Shown in pieces: positions 26,801-40,500 of a DNA stretch of 64,000 nucleotides. The DNA is from Schistosoma haematobium (taxonomy: Eukaryota > Platyhelminthes > Trematoda > Strigeidida > Schistosomatidae). The number at the start of each line of letters is the position of its first letter. The first letter of the stretch is position 1. The position numbers and the translations under genes are program-made. Under the pieces are notes generated by a model. The model was not told the origin of the DNA and did no database searches. It saw nothing but the letters and a program-made list of their open reading frames with translations. The stretch covers positions 12,671,256-12,735,255 of the forward strand of contig NC_067200.1 of the NCBI RefSeq assembly GCF_000699445.3, written 5' to 3'.

Positions 26801-29800
26801 CTTCAGCGGCAACATCGGATCTTTTCTCTTCACAGATATGCTTGACATCAAATTATGGTCCATTATTGGATTTAAACACAATAAGGTCTCATTCTACTGC
26901 TCCATATACTATTGATGCATCCAATGATAATCACATAGTCATATCAGGTAAGCTCGTATTAACTAATGACTTTCCTTTATAATGAGATGAATTTAATATT
27001 TTGTTTACTTTACTAACATATAAATTAGAAATCTTGGTTGTATTACAATTAAATATGGCAAATATATGAGGGTGGCAAAATGTAGAATACTTCATTTTGT
27101 AGGTATTTTTAAATTACCATTATTTTGTTTTACATAATCATCTATTTGACTAGATAGGAAGATAGAGGTAATTCATATATTAAATACAGTTTCCGTGTAC
27201 TTGGCTTTTAAATACACTTTATGTGTAAGGGCTAGTGATACAATCGGGCTACACAAACGGAGGTACTTAAGTCGGGACTCAGATGTTCGATCTGGTGGCT
27301 GAAAAGTGGATACCTTAAGTACTTTGTTCTACTGCTACATGTCTATGTGATCAGATAGCTGAGTAAGTGGTATTTACTGGTTGTTTTTATTATATCGACA
27401 AGTCTTTTCTGTAATTCATTTAACTTCTCATCGTATGAATTTCGGTAGTTCCATTTTCTAATGGATCTGTTTCTGCAAACTATCTCTTCACGTAGGTCAC
27501 TTATCCGACTACGTTATTTGTGAATGTACAGGTTTGCCAGTTTGTTTGATAGATGCTATCATATAGCATAGGCGATCTTGTACATTATTTTTAATTCAAT
27601 TTAAATATGTGCTTGTTACATGAGTTATAATTATCCATCGTATTACTAATTTCTTAATTTGTTAAAGAGAAAACTAGAAATGGAATGATTTCTTTTCCAC
27701 AGATCTACTCTTCTATAGAAAAATTAGCATCAGTGGGAGTAAGTATTTTGTGTCCTTTTTAAAACTGGCATTCATTCATACATCGTTTCTACTCCACAAT
27801 GATGATGTATTAGACTATAGTCAGTCCAATTAATTTTCGATATAGTGATCTTGTGGTTTTGATATTACTTCGGTAAAATTTTCTCTAAAACTGAAAAAAA
27901 GCTGTTTTTTGACTCTGTCTAGTTTCACAACATTGTATATACTATTCATTGTAAGGATTGAAATTATCCTGTTGTTGATATTCAGAACAGAGTTTTTTTT
28001 AACCAGTATTTGTTGATGTATGTGCATCCTATAGAAATTTCTTTGTTATAACCGTTTTATCACAATTTTTTTTTTTAGAATAATGGGATTATGACTCATA
28101 GAGTGAAATTCAGGATGCGTATTTATTCCTGTTTAGGACTTGTCAGTTGTATGTATCTAGATCTTGGTGACAAACACATGCTAGTGGCTATCTGAACTCA
28201 ATAGATCGACGGCTAATGCGTTGAGTGGTTCAAGCGAATGATATTGGTCTTGAGTCTCAGTGTGAAAATTAACTTTGGAATGCAAGTGTGCTTTAAGCTG
28301 ACAGGTCTTAGTCAAGACAAAATGCACGTTCTTGATTCTATTTTTAGACGCAGTGTATCATATAGCTAAAAGTATATTTTTTACTAACTTTTCGTTGACC
28401 TCATACTCTCTGTCCTTATTCTCAACACTCCATGTTTAACTTTTCCTACTTTTTTTTCCCACCATCCACCTCTAGGTGATGCTTTTATTTCTATACCTGA
28501 TCAAGTGCCTTGGACGATTAAATGGTGCTGTTTAAAATTGAATTGTCTTGAAATCTATCAAAATAGTAGAAAAGATTATTATAGTAAAATCAGTCAAAAT
28601 TCTAATGAATATATCGATGAAAATTATAATTGGCCTATATTTTCATTACCATTGAATAGTGATAAAGTTGAATTAGGTTTGGCTGGCAGTAGTGATAAAC
28701 GACATTCATCGGCTATCCGTTTAGCTGTTCCAACCGAGTGTACAACACCATTATTGTTTGATGCTATTGATAAATCACAAATGGGTTCATGGATAAGAGG
28801 ATTTATCCAAGCATTAGGGCTTGTTGGGCCAATAGATGTTGCACAACAGAAGAGTAAGTTTGGTCCTTTTATTACCTCGTAATAATTTTGTGTAATCATA
28901 GTTATGAATTACTGACTGATCACCAATGTAAACCCGGTAGTACTGGACGGCAATTTCGTTATAGTGTGAGACACCTCGGCAGTCTGCACCAACGTCCCAG
29001 TCACATGTGGTCGAATCTATGACCGTCGGTCTTGCATGCGAACTCCTAACTTCTCTACACCACTGACCGAGCATCTAATGGTGTACACAGCTAACTTCAA
29101 TCGATTCACGATATTGCGCAAACCTCATCTATTCCTTGAGGTGAATACCTATCATATTCGAGATGGCTGGACTCCACCTATACTAATAATAATAGTAAAC
29201 ATGTGCCCCCTAGTGACTAGCTTCAAGATGTAATTTTTGGGATTCTAATGAGAAGGATTGACTATTAGGGTTCAATCATGTTGAGTGGCAGACAGCTATC
29301 CATCTCATGGAATGGATGAGGTTTGTGCAATATCGTGAATCGATTGAAGTAAGCTGTGTGTACCATTGGATGCTCGGTCAGTGGTGTAGAGATTAGGCGT
29401 TCGTGTGCAAGACCGATGGTCACTGATTCGACCACATGTGACTGGGATGTGGGTGCAGACTGCCGAGACGTCCCACACTAAAACGAAATGGCTGTCTAGT
29501 GCTTCCGGATTTTCAGTGGTGATCTGTCCCTGACCACTTCGTTGTCTAGCCAATGGGAATTCGACATTGTGTATTTTTTCAACAAAGTTGGACGATTTTA
29601 TTTTTATTTCATTTATTATGCGACCAATGGATCATATTTAACGGCAATAGTGCACAGTCGGTAGTCGTCAACGTAATATAACGCCTGGGATAAACATATC
29701 CATTAACCTCCCAAATCGCTCATACTAATTTAATACATAGTCAGTTGGAATTAAACAGATAAATATCAAACTGGTCAAAATAATAGTAGTATCAATAACA

Positions 29801-32800
29801 ATGAGGTCTTAACGGGCAAAAGGTAATGATGTTATTGTTTATCAGTTTGAATGAACGAGTTAGTCATTCATAAACAGGATATAACCTCATGGTGCAAGTT
29901 CAAGTTGGCTTAAAAGTATATCAACACAACAAGATGAAATTTTCAAGTTAAATTCCACACTGGTAGAAGTATTAATAGCCATTCGTAGTAAAAAAGAATA
30001 TTAGTCTTTAGAGAATATGAATAAATTCACATAACAAAAAGCATATGATAATTTTATAACTTAATATCCGAGATGGAGGTGGAAGTGATGGTAAAGAGTG
30101 AATGCATCCATCCCATTTTGATCAATTCTGAATCATTTCACTCATCATCATCCCCCACTATTGATCATGATAATCACGTGGACCGCCAGTCAGATGATGG
30201 TCTTTCAAGATTGTTTCTTGATCGAGCAAAGAGAGAGATTGAGCCAAATGTCTTTCAACATTCACTTTTACTTAATGCAGAATTATTAAAGTTGAATAAA
30301 CGTTTCTTTTACAAAACTCTAAAATGTTTTTCTAAGTTTTGGCTTCCTCTACTGTTGGTTTATAATACGTAATTCCTTTTTAGAAGAAAAGAGTGATCAT
30401 TTTCCTAACTTTTAACATTAACGGATTGTTATAACTTGTGGCCTGTTAATGTATAACGTAATGATACCTCCAATTAGAGAACAGTGAATTATCGATCGGA
30501 CCAATGACGTATAAAACCCATGCGAGCAGTCTAGAGTACTTATCGGTCCCGCTTCCTGCCTAGCCCAGCCAGTTAAGTCCAGAATATCAATCTCAGCCTC
30601 TGAGATAAGAATCATTTATTTCAAACATACTGGGTTTATATACCAACCAGACAGACCACATCGTACCATAAAGTAGGAAACAACATTTGTATAAGATTTG
30701 GCCAAATGTGGCTGTGAATGTAGGAGGTAGTAATTAATGGACAGGGCATAATTCAAGAATGGTAAATCGTATAATAATAGTTCATAGGTTAAAATAGAGC
30801 TTATAATAAGAGGGAAATGAATATGAATAGTTTAGTTATTTAACAATTATACGGTAAAAATATACACATGGTATTGGTCCATAAATGGATTACAAAATTT
30901 ACCATTTGTTATTCTTATCGGGATATAACACGGATCCATAATCGATCTCTCATTCATCGATTTTTTTTGTTTTGTACATTCAGATTATTCTCTACATAGA
31001 ATGTCTTCAATAGGACCTAAAAACACTGTTCTCCTTCATCCTCCTTGTGTTAGTGTACAAGAAAATCATATTCATTCTGTTCCTTTAATAAAAAATCATA
31101 CTGTTTTACCATTAACAACAACTATGAATCCATTAACATCAACATCACTGATTCATCGTATACCGAATTCAATTATGGAAACATCTCAAACATCAATGTA
31201 TTATTCTGATATACATGACAATGATGTTGATGACGACGTTAATGATCTTGTTGATAATAGTAATAATCCATTCTTTGTAAATGTTGAAAAACAAGAAACA
31301 TCTTCATCAAATATGGTGATTTATGACGAAGTATGTCCTCCACAACCAAGTTTTGCAACGACGACGACCACTGCTAATACTCCTGTTACATCGTTGTTAT
31401 CATCAACAGATACCACTAGAAATCCACCTAGTTTATCTAAAAGACGTTGGAGTTCACCTTTGTTAATTGTTGATTCATGTACAAAATTCCCTGGATCATT
31501 TTATTTATCAAATATTGAATCAAATAATGCTTTATTAACTAACAATAACAGTAATAATAATAATAGTCATAATAAATCATCTAATTGGCATATTATACCA
31601 CCACCAAGTAGAAGATTATTAGCTCAACCATTGCCTCCATTACCGTCAGTTGGACCAAGTACATGTGAATCAATGGCTGGTACAATTACAAGTGATGGTA
31701 GCTGTACTTCATCGAATATAACACCAGATGATTTCGTTGGTTGTGTTGATGATGTTAATGATGATAATAATGGTTATCAAGATGAAGATGAACGTGTAAA
31801 ACTCATTAGATCCATTAATATGAATTTGGAAGTAAGTAATGTTTATTTAAGTAATTCATTGTATCAGTTTAAATAAAACTATTTGGCTCATTAGTTAAAT
31901 GAAACAGGAAATGAATTCATCTTATTCTATAACTTGATGTTAGAAATAAAAAAAAGTTTTAGGAGTAAGTATCGTTTGAAAGACTTAATCGTACGCGAAA
32001 TTCGAGGACCAAACGATGAGATTCTTCTTGGGATTAAACTGCATATAGCCAACCAGCCAGTCAGTCGATCATTCTCAGCGTAGAATCTGGCACGTATATA
32101 CAGAGGCTCAAGTTGCCATACCCTATTAGCACAGAGTGATGAACTTGTCAAACCAAATCTCAAAATATTAGAGGTAGTATGAATGGTGATAGTACCGATT
32201 AGACATCGAAGACAAGATCCAAGGAAATATAAGTTGGTGATTTAAAAACAAAAAAAATTATTGGGAATTCATGAGCTTAGCACTTAGGGGAAGACAAAGA
32301 ATAGATGCACCTGCGCCATTGCAAATGATTTTGAGTCATATCATTTAAAACCTATAATCATCGGCTACGAGAATGATATGGACTCCAAACAGGTAGTCTA
32401 AAGTCTATGACTTCATAAACTGGTACAATCTTTCAGTATGACTGCCACAAGCTTTCTTCCAGCTTATTGCATCAAATAACATCCCCGTCGAGGTAGGTGG
32501 TGGATGGGTATACATAACACATATTCCAACCCTCTCAATTGATGAAGATTTACTACTTCATCAATCGATTTGCTAAATTTACTTATAACCATATTCCTAA
32601 CTTGAAGGCACTTACAACCAAATTAAAGTAACTCACGAATATCCTCTATTATTAATGGCCATTTTTCACACCTATAAGTTAGGACAAAGAGAACTGCTGG
32701 CTGGTAAACTCATCTTTTGTTTGGCATATATTGGACCAGTGGCTCAACGGAGAAAATGTTTAACCTTTAGCCTTTGAGCTGTTGGTTCGATTTAGGCGGC

Positions 32801-34457
32801 TGGATGGTTTCACTGTCTTTCATACTTGGATTGTGGGTCAAAGTCAAGTACACGGATGTGCATCTGACAAATGAAGTGATATTAGTATTAATAAATAGGT
32901 ATAAACAAAAGGATATTTATGAACCTCAGTTTTCATGTCGATTACATAGTCACAGAGTGAGAGTGTGTTTTATAGAGCAAAAGAGTAAGCATAATTTTAC
33001 AACACTCATTATGAATCAGAATGTGGAGCACAGCTATATATCACCAGCAAAATAGGAGTAAGTGTTTATTTTTCGAAAATTGACAGACTGTTAGAAACAC
33101 CTACGTCTCAGTAAATAATGGCAAAGTATAACAAATTAAAATTTCAGACTAATTCATCCACTGGTTATTTAGTAACGATCCACGCTTTAAGTGTGATGGT
33201 CGATGATATTACCCGGTTGCCGAAGCCGAAATGGGTCAGGGTGCGATTTTGAAACTTAGCGACTGAAAGTCGAACGCCCTAATTACTAAGAGGAATGAAA
33301 ATGCTTTCGAAAGTACCGACATTTAACAACAATAAATTCGAAATAGGTGTACATAAATGCATTGAATTGGTGGTTTGTTATAACTTATTTTGCGTCATCA
33401 TGAGTCAATGCATCCAAGTCATTAAAAATGATTGAATATAATATATTCTACTAAACAATTATTAGTAGCATAATTTGACATACTTCAAAAAAGTTGACAA
33501 GTGATCAATTAATTTTTTGTCCATCATTTTTGATAACGTTTTTCTAATTTTCACATGAAATCTCCTTTTAGAAAGTTTGATTAATCCACTGTTTCTGCTG
33601 TTACAGACTGATAACTATCCGTTGTATTGGTCGAAGAAAGACAAAACGTCAGACCGCTGTGATTTGCCATCATCCACACTGAATCGTCGATATGCCAGTA
33701 TGAGTAGTTTAGAATATTCTGTACCATTCAACGAATCATCGACAAGTATGTATGACTACAACAATAATAATAATAATAGTAGTACTAATGACCAAAAGAA
33801 ACCGAAGAGGAAGGACGGAAATAAGAGTATTTTAAAACAATTCCTTTCGCATAAACAATGTCATTCTTGGATCAATAATAATGAGAACAATAATAATAAA
33901 GCAGAAAATAATAACAATTCTACACTGAACATAATGAATAATAGTGGTAGTAATTCAGTGTGTACAGCACTTATGACAGATGGTATTTATTCATCACCCT
34001 TGTGCACAGCATTTACATTTATATCTGAGTCAGATAATTCAACTTTGCACAAAGCAGATTCGGATCTTGTTACTAGTGATACTACTAATACTACTTGTAC
34101 GACCACTACCACTAGTACATGTACAAATGTTTTTAGTAATGATGGTGATAATGATAATATCAGTCGAAGAAATTCAGGTAATGATTTCATAGGTTTATTG
34201 GTAATGATTTTTGTATGATTCTTCCCTCTTTTATTAAATTTGCTTACTATCTTTAACCAATTACACTTTGATCACTTCAAAGTCGTTTATCTAATAATTA
34301 GGGAAGTTTATAAATACTCTTTTTTACTTATAAGCTGTTTGAAATATGTAATTTTACAATGAACATCTGTAGGAAGTAATTATCTACAGATGGATTTCTT
34401 GAATAAGTTCGTATACTATCGCACACAGAGTCTTAGCACGACTGTAGTCAAAACAGG

Positions 34458-34556
<99 letters not shown>

Positions 34557-37500
34557 CCAATAATTATATTGTTTTTCTGAATTATAAATTAATACAGTTA
34601 ATACAAAAACGCAAAATCGTAGTCAAATTACAAAGACGACAATAAACATATATATACCGGACAGTAGCATGGACACGACAAGTGTTATTCTTGCATATAT
34701 AACTGGCGAAATTTAATGAATAATAGTTAGATAGGAAGACTTAGAATGAGAACTAGTCTGGTATTAAATGAGTCTTAGGTGGTGGGGATTTTATTCAAAT
34801 ATTATCGATTGATTAACTCCTAATAATAGAGCTTAACGCCCTCCTCAAAGCGCTGATAAATTATTGTGATCTTAGATAATTGGATGTAGTTGAGAGAAAA
34901 CCTTGGATTTAAGTTTTGCATTAGTTGACACTCTTCAGTGGGGAATACGTGTAGTATTCATGGGACAGATGCTCTCTATGGTACTGGAACGCTGCCATCG
35001 AGCTATTTAAACCATAATCAATCTGCTGTAGGATTCAGTAGTAATGTACCGTATTGTGAATATTGTTGTGTTTTTAAGGCCGGTTTAAAATCACGTGATT
35101 TATTCGCCAATCGAAATACGACTTATTCAATCTTAGTGCTGTGCTAAACCAATGACGTTCAACCTGTATGAGCAACGTAGCGTCTTTATTGGTCCTTTGT
35201 TCGCCTAGCCCGTTCACAACGTCAACAACAGCTTTCACTATTTGAATCATTAATTTCAAACATACTTGGTTTGTATACCAGCCAAACAGACCGCCTCATA
35301 CCATAAAATAGGAAGTAACATTTACACAAGATCAAGTCAAAATGTAGCTGTGAACGTGGGAGACTGTAATCAATAAACTGAACATAGCTTAAGAACAGTA
35401 AACCGTATAATAATAATCTGTAGGTCAGAATGAAGCTTATAATAAGAAGAATATAGATATTCATAATCTAGTTACTGAACAATTATACGATAGGAATATA
35501 TATGTAATATTGGTCCACTAATAGTTCTCAGAAGTTACCGTTAATTTAATCTTCACTAGCATATAACAAATATGTCTAACGTTTGTTCGAATTACACAGG
35601 ATGCATCAATCCCCTGACGAATGCAACTTCATCTTGCTGATGACTCTCCACTAGAAAGAAACCTAAATCTAAATTTTTCTGCTGACGGCCTCCAAACACC
35701 TAAAGGTTCAACAAAGTATATGTGATGTTCAGTCATTTATACTAGTGTCTATATTGCAACTGGATCGATAGAATTCATTCAATATCAAAGAACTAGATAA
35801 ACATAGAATCACCCGTCAATTAGTGGTCAATCAATGTATCATATCATTTGAATCGTCTTTGACTATATAAGAGTGTTTATCTGTATCTGTTTATTGGACT
35901 CATTGAGAAAATTAACTGAAATACTATTTGATTTTTATTAGCATTAGGAGTTTCCAGTTGACATTATTGACTTTAGCTCGATAACCGTTGGATACCAGAA
36001 AGCAGTGGACAATTGTCTCGTCCTAGTGTGCTACTCTTGGTTAATGCCCATTCGAGTTTAACTGTTCTCTGTCTTTCAATGTTTCAATTTATAAATAACT
36101 AAGAAACTTTCTAATCATTATGAATAATGATGAAAAATGTTGGAGATGTGTTTCTCACGAAGCTGACCTATGTCAATGCCTAATTCGTTCGTGGATAGAA
36201 GTGAATTATTGGAAGGTGTTGACCGTTTCATGTATTTTGGATGCCTCATCAACTGTAGTTCTTTAACCAGCGGGTCATTTTATACATCAACTAAGCAATT
36301 AAGTTTACATGCATGTATAGAAAAGTTTTTATAGAGAACCAAGTTCTGATCTTAACCTTATTTTATCATTCTAAAAAGTAGCGGCTGGAGCATTTCAGAC
36401 CTGGGAGCGTGACTGCAATGCCCGTGGGCCGGCTGAACACGTATTTTGTGAGTAATGTTAGACGAGTTAGCTTCATACTCTTAAGGCCTTGCAGACAGCA
36501 ACGGAAATCCGTGAGATAATACAAGGTGTGTTGTTTTTATGTGTGGTATTTTCTAACCCTTTCCATTGTGATAAGGCGATATCGCTGCAAATGATGATTG
36601 CCTGAAATAGAAACCTTACTACTTCACATCTCAATACAGTCAGCATTACGACTTCTTCCTCAAACTACAAGTTTTTTGCTTCTAGTCTTACCGTACTCCA
36701 AACAACCTACTTGGTGTGGTAAGACCTGAAGGAATGGATGTTCCAGCCAATACAGTTCGTTTGTCTCATTACAATATGCAAGCCCGACTACCACACCACG
36801 ATAGCAACTACGTTGAAGATCTAACTGCTTATTGTAGTGTGATTGCTCATCAATATTTTGCACGACCTGATCGATCAGTTTCACGTTCTTAGTTTTTGTG
36901 AAATGAAAAACTGTCATGTTAAGCAACAATTTCTGACAATTAAAAAAAAAAAATTTTTTTTCATATTTTAGGAGATGAAGTCAGTTTATGGAATGTGAAA
37001 GCTGAAAACTTTTTATGTTCCAGAGATCCAGCTCTTGTAGAGTATATGAAATCATCTAAATTAATTAGTGCTAGACGATGTGTTTCTTGTTTAACTGGTA
37101 ATAAACCGACAGTCCTACAGAAAAATTCCAATATAGATGGTATTCCAATTTCTTCATCAACTCTTCCTGTTCGTTGTGGATCCGATGACACAGCAACAAC
37201 AATAATGAATACAGAAGCGATTACTAGTGATCCAGTTTTATGTCAAAAATTGAATAAACATTGGAATCGAAATTCATATTCATCGAATTCTTCTCGTACA
37301 GCCACTTCATCAGGTGTGGCTCTGATAGCTGAATTTTCATCACCAGGTTCTGGTGGAACTACTCGGCCTTCATCAATGGCAATGCCTAACTATCATCCTC
37401 CTGTAACCCTTGTTGAAGAGGAACAAACTAACATTGAGGTAAGGTAGTCGTTTGAAATTGATGTTAATATAGTAATATATTTTGCTGATAGTACTTTTTG

Positions 37501-40500
37501 TTGGGTTAGTCAGAGTATTTTATTTAGACTTCATGATCCTAGCCTTTAAGTATTGTATAGTATGAAACTTGCCCATCAAAGTACCCCCTTCCTCCATGCA
37601 GAATGTTTACTGATATAGGATTACGTTGGAAGAAAGCTAGGGGATGGCAAAATCAAGGTTTACCACCAGTTCACGAAATCATTGATTGTTAAGCTGAGTC
37701 GTGTAGGTAGATGCAGTGTGATTAGGGTCCACATGATATTCACCTGCTTCCTTCTACTATCACTAATACTGATACTGTTACTATTTCTACTAACTTGGTA
37801 TTTGTCTTGATAATTTCACATCTCTGTGCTGACATGGTGCTACGGCTACTTGAACCGATCATGTACATGCGTGATTTTCTACATTGCCTATGACTGATTG
37901 ACGACGAACTTGTTCATTAAAATAGCAAATCACTCTCAGAATAGTTATTGTTGAGTTCGTCTGATATTTTGTAGACAAATTTCAAATGTTAGGTAAAGCT
38001 ATTGTCTCCCTTAGTTTCATCTTAACTGTTTGAAATCCAATGATTTACTTCAGCTGTATCCTGGAGAAATATATAACGATGCAAATCTAAATGTCAGTTT
38101 TTCATTGGGTGTAGGGTTAAACACAGTCTAAACTAATTTGATTGTAAAAATGTCAACAGATCCGTTTCACATGTCACCAGTTGCTTACAATGATAAACAA
38201 AACTGATGGCATTGTAGTGATTAACGAATTATCGTAAATGTAGACAGATTATTAATTAAGTTTCTAGAGATGAAAGAGATGGAAGTAGTAGGAGACAACA
38301 TTGGGAAGTTCTACTCATATTTCTTTACACTGCAATTATTGATAACCATTCACTTGAAATATGATCTCTTCATATGGACACCTAGACTGTTGTATATGGT
38401 TTAGTTTAAAATAATTCAGTAGCTGTTATGTAGCCATCAGAAATATAAAAATGCCCAAGATCTCATATATAATCATATATAATTTAAGATTTGTCTGATT
38501 ATCGTAAATTTCCGTTTTAATTACCAGAATAGTCCGATTCATGTCCACAACGATTGGTATGATCTTCCTCTGAATTTAGGACAGTTAAAAGATACGCGAA
38601 AGTATCAGTCATCCTCTGATTATGGATGTCAAGTGGAAATTCCTACTTCTAACCTTTCTATTCTAAACTGTCACCAATATCCTCATAATCTAGTGAATAG
38701 TATGAACGAAAACAACATCAAGGACTCAGTAACAGTGAAAGATTCCATCCCACATTCTACATCTTTGACTCTTATTACGTCACAACTAGATGAGATTAAA
38801 CAGGAAACAAATAGTCTACGATCAATAATGTAAGTTTAATGATTTGTATGACAAGTTATTTGTATCTGAGAAATTGTTTGGAACTATAAGTTCCTTAGTA
38901 TTTACAGTCTTTTAAATTTTTCTATGAAAGTGAATTTTATTACTCTTTGATGATTATTTCATGTTTGAATCCGTTTATTATCTCAACTATTTTATTGTCC
39001 ATGATATGTCTATGGTACTCCTCAGCAATGGGCGTCGGCGATCCTGTCACAAATTTGATGACGATGATAGTTTATTGGAAAGGTGACCATCTTTCAGCCA
39101 CTAAGTGACAAGTTCAAAATCCACTTTACCTATGACATTTCAAGAAATGACGTGATATTGTGTTTTATGCTACTTATGTTGACAGATTTAAGTCATGTGT
39201 GAAACCGATCCGAAGTAGAATACCTACCAAAGGAAGGTTGAGAAGATTGAACTAAAAAAAAACATAGGAAAACATAAAGCAATTAAGAATTAGAAGAATC
39301 ATGAAGGATGTAAAGAACAATTGATGGAAGATTTGCTAATGAAGTATTTAATGCATAATTTTTATATTTTGCCAAAGTATTCTGTAATTTTGCGTTGAAC
39401 ACTAAATTTGTTTTCTCCACCAAGTCTGTTTTCACTACTTAGTATCAATAACCTATACACTTGGTGTTTGTTTGACTTGATGTCAAGTACACAAATCTTG
39501 TAATCACAATTGATTGATCACTGGGTGGTGATCAATGTCATGCTTGTCTAGTCCTTATTATTGCAGATCGAATGCTATCGATCATGTTGCAATGTGGCCA
39601 CCAGTCTAGGTGACTCGACACTGCGGGCACTATGTATTGAGATTTAGATGGTGGTTGGAGGTAGTCAACAGGAAACCCTGGACCCGGGTTTCGTGCTACT
39701 TGGCACTCGTCAGCAATGTGTACCTATAATCTTGAAGGAACTGGTGCTCCCTGGTGGATTCGATCTCGTGTCACCCAGCTTCACAGTCAGAGACGTTACC
39801 ACTGAGCTATCCGAGCCGTGACTAACCTCCTGTAGGACTGAGATGTAATCACAATTGATTGATCACTGGGTGATGATCAATGTCATGCTTGTCTAGTCCT
39901 TATTAGTGCCCGCAGTGTCGAGTCACCTAGACTGGTGGCCACATTGCAACATGATCGATAGCATTCGATCTGCACTAATAAGGACTAGACAAGCATGACA
40001 TTGATCACCACCCAGTGATCAATCAATTGTGATTACATCTCAGTCCTACAGGAGGTTAGTCACGGCTCGGATAGCTCAGTGGTAACGTCTCTGACTGTGA
40101 AGCTGGGTGACACGAGATCGAATCCGCCAGGGAGCACCAGTTCCCTCAAGATTACAGGTACACCTTGCTGACGAGTGCCAAGTAGCACGAAACCCGGGTC
40201 CAGGGTTTCCTGTTGACTACCTCCAACCACCATCTAAAACACAAATCTTGTATTTGATAAAGAAGTTAATAATAAAGACTAGAACTGTCCATAATAGTCA
40301 GTTTTATTTAAATTACACTTTAATTCATTTAGTTCAATATTCACATCATTAACAATAATTTCACTCAATTGAACTTTTTCAGGCGTATTAAAAACAATCA
40401 GATAGTAAGTTTTAATCTCTAATTATAGTTAGTAGTACAGAGTTATTTACAATTTTAATTCATTTCACAACATTGTTTATCTAAGATCTTATCAATGGAT

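Larger units (their letters stand above)
39490..40250. repeat. Family H2 foldback element with two hammerheads
   Basis: Two long inverted arms, nearly identical by eye. The left minus arm runs from TTGATCACTGGGTGGTGATC through GGTGGTTGGAGGTAGTCAAC, a hammerhead and a tRNA-like head. The right plus arm is the mirror, with TAGCTCAGTGGTAACGTCTC (A box), GATCGAATCC (B box) and a hammerhead, and ends at CTACCTCCAACCACCATC. The centre is itself palindromic around CTAGTCCTTATTAGTGC. High arm identity suggests recent origin or gene conversion. Confidence 0.9.

Noticed and set aside
34462..34555. Possible replication or matrix element at the TA tract
   Set aside because: A pure TA microsatellite gives no specific evidence for such a role.
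40055..40150. tRNA gene candidate (TAGCTCAGTGG and GATCGAATCC boxes)
   Set aside because: The sequence does not fold as a full tRNA and is repeated with a hammerhead behind it, so it is the Pol III-like head of the H2 element.
40383..40404. A 22-bp candidate micro-exon (TTTTTCAG acceptor, GTAAGT donor) between exons 10 and 11
   Set aside because: Its length would shift the frame and bring a stop into exon 11, whereas exon 10 joins exon 11 directly in phase. It may still be a rare poison exon.
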